Assembly (NCBI RefSeq): GCF_900187385.1
Contig: NZ_FYEY01000001.1
Location: 4,774,001-4,838,000 of the forward strand
Source of the DNA: Streptomyces sp. 2114.4
GTDB lineage: Bacteria > Actinomycetota > Actinomycetes > Streptomycetales > Streptomycetaceae
Direction of reading: 5' to 3'
DNA: 64,000 bases
This document shows, in pieces, positions 61,605 through 64,000 of this stretch. Each line of letters begins with the position of its first letter. The first letter of the stretch is position 1. A program made the position numbers and the translations under genes. The notes beneath the pieces are model-generated. The model did not search any database, had not been told where the DNA came from, and saw nothing but the letters and a program-made list of their open reading frames with translations.

Positions 61605-62427
61605 GCGCGTAATCCTCCGCCACTGATTCGATCAGGGCCAGGGAATCTTGGGGTGACAGTGCACTGGCTCCTACCAAATCGTAGGCCAGTTCGTAGCGGG
61701 TGACGGTCGCCGGATCATCCTCCAGCACCCCTGTGCCTGGACCTTCGAAGTAGGTGAGTGGGGGCGCGTCGTCGAAGTCCATCAGCTTGAGCGCGCCGCC
61801 CATGACCGCGTGGCCCCCCGCCTTGAACGGCAGTACCTGCACGATGATCCGGTGCCGTCGGGCCAGCTCCACCACATGCCACAGCGCCTCGGCCATCACC
61901 ACCGGTCCGCCGGTCTTGCGGCGCAGCACAGCCTCGTCCAGCACCACCCACAACAACGGGGTCGTTGGATGATCGAGAAGGCGCGTACGTTCGAGTCGTG
62001 CCGTGACCGTCTCCTCGATCACGTCCTCCGGAGCCGTCGGCTGGTACGCGCGGCAAACCGCCCACGCGTAGGCCTTGGTCTGCAGCAGTCCTGGGATCAA
62101 CTGCGGGGCGTACTCCCTGATCGACGCGGCGACGGCTTCCGCCTCCGCCGCCTCCGCGAAGTGATCCGGATACTTCGACTTCGTCGCGGCCTCGCAGTTG
62201 CGGGTGAAGTAGCCGTCCGTCCCGAGGACCTCGTCGATCTTCACGGCGTACTCCAGCTGCATCCGCCGCGTCCCCGCCTCCAGCTGGCCGATGAACGACC
62301 CGCTGACGAAGAGGTGCCTGCCGAGTTCTTCCTGGGTGAGACCGGCCTCTTCGCGCTTGTGGCGTAACTCCGCGCCGAGCATGGCGCGGGGGGACGAGGA
62401 CGGGTCGAGGGGCTTGGGTCCGGGCAT
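61588..62427 (-). CDS. XRE-family regulator with DUF5753
   Basis: A 279-residue regulator. The helix-turn-helix is ELRHKREEAGLTQEELGRHL and SGSFIGQLEAGTRR; the DUF5753 domain follows (YAPQLIPGLLQTKAYAWAVC, RRHRIIVQVLPFKAGGH, DDAPPLTYFEGPGTGVL). These proteins act with DUF397 partners in Streptomyces development and antibiotic control. ATG at 62427 begins MPGPKPLDPS. It diverges from the small-gene pair at 62548, with a conserved 32-base block between them. Confidence 0.92.
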   Translation of the reverse strand: MPGPKPLDPSSSPRAMLGAELRHKREEAGLTQEELGRHLFVSGSFIGQLEAGTRRMQLEYAVKIDEVLGTDGYFTRNCEAATKSKYPDHFAEAAEAEAVAASIREYAPQLIPGLLQTKAYAWAVCRAYQPTAPEDVIEETVTARLERTRLLDHPTTPLLWVVLDEAVLRRKTGGPVVMAEALWHVVELARRHRIIVQVLPFKAGGHAVMGGALKLMDFDDAPPLTYFEGPGTGVLEDDPATVTRYELAYDLVGASALSPQDSLALIESVAEDYAHEDQP

Positions 62428-62431
62428 CGCA

Positions 62432-62463
62432 GCAACTCCCTGTTACACACGATCGGTTGTTGG
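62432..62463. repeat. 32-bp promoter-region repeat, copy 1
   Basis: Identical over 32 bases to 63327-63358. It begins GCAACTCCCTGTTACACACG and contains the palindromic CGATCG. It lies directly upstream of the regulator and the first small-gene pair, so it may hold an operator for the XRE regulator or the shared promoter. Confidence 0.8.
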
Positions 62464-62547
62464 GTCTGCGCCTCTATGCAGGCTAGACCCGTAGTGGCCA
62501 CGCTGTGTGTGCAATGGCAACACTCAGTGTGGAAGGTGATGAGGCGA

Positions 62548-62799
62548 ATGCTGACGGCGCGTGAGCGGATGCGGCAGGCCGAGGGCGTCACGGTGGAGCT
62601 GCGGACCGCACTCCGGGCGGTGGGGATCACCCTGCCCTCCCTCGGCGTCGACCCGGTGTCGTGCGCGAGCGCCCATATGGCGCCGCTGGTCGAGCTGGGG
62701 CGCTGCAATCTGGACACGGCCCGGCGGCTCGCCGGCGTACTGGCGGACTACGCCCGGACCGCCGTACCGGGACACGGCGAGGAGGAGCCGCGGCCGTGA
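62548..62799 (+). CDS. small conserved protein, copy 1
   Basis: An 83-residue helical protein of unknown function (MLTARERMRQAEGVTVELRT, VDPVSCASAHMAPLVELGRC, LDTARRLAGVLADYAR). It is about 75-80 percent identical to the protein at 63444-63695. ATG 62548 is chosen because the duplicate can only start at the equivalent codon. GGAAGG lies 11 bases upstream. Confidence 0.75.
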   Translation: MLTARERMRQAEGVTVELRTALRAVGITLPSLGVDPVSCASAHMAPLVELGRCNLDTARRLAGVLADYARTAVPGHGEEEPRP

Positions 62800-63017
62800 T
62801 GCCGGCGCCCGGAAGCTTCGCGGTGGACGGGCGGGACGGCCGCGTCGGCGTGGTTGTCGGCCCGGCCGTCGGCCACGAGGAGGCGTTCGTGCAGCTCCGG
62901 CCGCCCGGGGGTGGCGTGCTGTGGGTGTGCCCGCGTCACGCGCTGCGCGCCGCCCCGCCGTCCGCCGTACTGGCGGCCCGCGTCAGAGAACTGAACTGGC
63001 AGAGCCGGATGCCGTGA
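62796..63017 (+). CDS. small conserved protein, copy 1 of the second gene
   Basis: A 73-residue protein of unknown function, probably a beta-barrel: SFAVDGRDGRVGVVVG, FVQLRPPGGGVLWVCP and ARVRELNWQSRMP. GTG 62796 overlaps the previous stop. The duplicate at 63692-63904 has the same layout and end motif. Confidence 0.72.
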   Translation: MMPAPGSFAVDGRDGRVGVVVGPAVGHEEAFVQLRPPGGGVLWVCPRHALRAAPPSAVLAARVRELNWQSRMP

Positions 63018-63270
63018 GGGGCGGTCCGCCACTCGCGCGGATGTACGGCTGACGGCCGTACGGTCGGCTGCCGGTGCGGGGGTGGTTGCCGGGCCGGGTG
63101 GTTGCCAGGCCGCGGGCCGCGGGTGCGTGGGGGTGGGGGCGGAGGCGGCGGCCGGGGGTGTCGCTTTGCGTAAGTGCTGCACACGGGCGGGAAAGGGGTG
63201 GTCGGCTCGGGGGTGAGCGGCTTGCGTCGCGGGCCGCGGGCGGACCTTCGCTGGTGCGATAGCCCGGCCC
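63018..63270. other. junction between the two copies of the duplicated segment
   Basis: About 250 bases with simple GC-rich composition (several GGTTGCCGGGCCG-type and GGGTGGGGG runs) and no supported gene. The second copy of the duplicated unit begins right after it. Confidence 0.5.
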
Positions 63271-63443
63271 CGAGCATGGCGCGGGGTGACGGCGGTGGGG
63301 GGAGAGGCCGGGGCGCAGGCGTCTTGGCAACTCCCTGTTACACACGATCGGTTGTTGGATATGCGTCTCTCTGCAGGCCGGGCCGGTAGCAGCCACGCTG
63401 TGTGCACGACGGTGATACACAGCGTGGAAGGCGATGAGGCGAA

Positions 63444-63695
63444 ATGTTGACGGCGCGTGATCGAGTACGCCAGGCCGAGGGCGTCATGGCGGAACTGCAT
63501 ACCGCACTCCAGGCGGTCGGGATCACCCTTCCCTCTCTCTGCGTCGATCCGGTGTCGTGTGCGAGCAGCGTCATGGCGCCGCTGGTCGAATTGGGGCGGT
63601 GCAATCTCGACACCGCCCAGCGGCTGGCCGAGGTCTTGGTGGACTACGCCAAGACCGTCGCCCCCGGGCACGGCCCGGAGGAGGGACAGCCGTGA
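63444..63695 (+). CDS. small conserved protein, copy 2
   Basis: An 83-residue paralogue of the protein at 62548-62799 (MLTARDRVRQAEGVMAELHT, VDPVSCASSVMAPLVELGRC). The start is fixed here because the upstream ATG is out of frame. Function unknown. It overlaps the next gene at GTG 63692. Confidence 0.75.
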   Translation: MLTARDRVRQAEGVMAELHTALQAVGITLPSLCVDPVSCASSVMAPLVELGRCNLDTAQRLAEVLVDYAKTVAPGHGPEEGQP

Positions 63696-63904
63696 AGTTG
63701 TCGTCCGGCAGCTATGCGGTGGACGGCCGGGACGGGCGCGTCGGCCGGGTCGTGGGCCACGAGGGGCCGTTGGTGCAGCTCCGCGAGCCCGGCGGCGGCC
63801 GGCCGTGGACCTGCCCCCCGCACTTACTGCGCCCCGCCCCGCCGTCCGCCGTACTGGCGGCCCGCCTCCGAGAGGTGAACTGGGAGAGCCGGATGATCCC
63901 CTGA
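63692..63904 (+). CDS. small conserved protein, copy 2 of the second gene
   Basis: A 70-residue paralogue of the protein at 62796-63017 (SYAVDGRDGRVGRVVGHEG, LVQLREPGGGRPWTCPP, REVNWESRMIP). GTG start overlapping the previous stop. Function unknown; the strict pairing of the two genes in both copies suggests that their products work together. Confidence 0.72.
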   Translation: MKLSSGSYAVDGRDGRVGRVVGHEGPLVQLREPGGGRPWTCPPHLLRPAPPSAVLAARLREVNWESRMIP

Positions 63905-64000
63905 GGAACGGTCAGGGTGTTCTTCCCCGGGCTGAACCTGCGGGCCCGGCCGCGGGTGCCCGCTGCCGATGGCCGGCGGTCTCGATCCCAGGCGTCAGCC

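Larger units (their letters stand above)
63271..63904. repeat. tandem duplicate of 62376-63017
   Basis: This 634-base segment repeats the end-to-end order of 62376-63017: a fragment of the 5' end of the XRE gene (GAGCATGGCGCGGGG), the 32-base block (63327-63358, identical), then the two small genes. The coding parts have diverged, so the duplication is not recent. Confidence 0.85.

Overview
The window is high-GC actinobacterial DNA, almost certainly Streptomyces. Supporting signs are GC-rich third codon positions, frequent GTG/TTG starts, the XRE/DUF5753-DUF397 pair, a cdgB-type diguanylate cyclase, DasR- and BldD-like sites, and a block (about 33.3-53.8 kb) whose gene order resembles, from memory, the S. 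coelicolor core region around SCO4277-SCO4296. That block is chromosomal core; the two flanks are accessory and carry two ribosomal-peptide (RiPP) loci.

Left edge (0-3.1 kb): the 3' half of a tRNA-Thr(UGU), a decayed tyrosine integrase whose catalytic Tyr codon is now a stop, and a lower-GC block with a small membrane protein and a YtcJ-like amidohydrolase. From 3.5 to 9.3 kb come a Bcr/CflA-type exporter coupled to an FAD/NAD(P)-binding protein, then an amidase divergent from a TetR regulator.

9.4-22.6 kb: the most unusual locus, a minus-strand RiPP cluster with two complete precursor-TfuA-YcaO cassettes (9389-12136 and 19780-22435). They bracket an alpha/beta hydrolase, a MoaD/ThiS-like sulfur carrier ending in Gly-Gly, a GNAT acyltransferase, an acyl-CoA dehydrogenase-like flavoprotein, a carrier protein, an amino-acid adenylation enzyme, an MFS exporter, a PhyH-type Fe/2OG dioxygenase and a small Cys-rich protein. 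TfuA-YcaO pairs make backbone thioamides and TfuA hydrolyses ThiS-thiocarboxylate, so the sulfur carrier fits. The adenylation/carrier/dehydrogenase trio resembles the machinery that makes pyrrole-2-carboxyl thioesters from proline. I infer a thioamidated, possibly acylated, two-precursor peptide system. An HTTM-like membrane protein lies next to it.

24.4-33.1 kb: an OmpR-type two-component system behind a 15-bp tandem repeat; an operon of DUF3159 protein, P450, ferredoxin and ferredoxin reductase; an M24 peptidase; a pentapeptide-repeat protein; a conserved hypothetical.

33.3-53.8 kb (core): TerD, ArfB-like hydrolase, flavin reductase, cdgB with Crp- and BldD-like sites, a membrane-anchored carbohydrate-binding protein, a PfkB kinase, a nagA-ROK operon opposite a sugar-binding lipoprotein with a DasR-like site between them, trehalose synthesis (otsB, otsA), gpgS, thrC behind a SAM-I riboswitch, a CysO-like sulfur carrier, a cold-shock protein and groEL with CIRCE.

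54-64 kb: a lasso-peptide cluster (precursor, cyclase, split B1/B2 protease) with a protein-isoaspartate methyltransferase homologue, predicted to make an aspartimide-bearing lasso peptide, beside a frameshifted XRE/TPR regulator. After it come a small membrane protein, a winged-helix/zinc protein, a DUF397 protein with a triplicated motif, its XRE/DUF5753 partner, and a tandemly duplicated pair of small genes.
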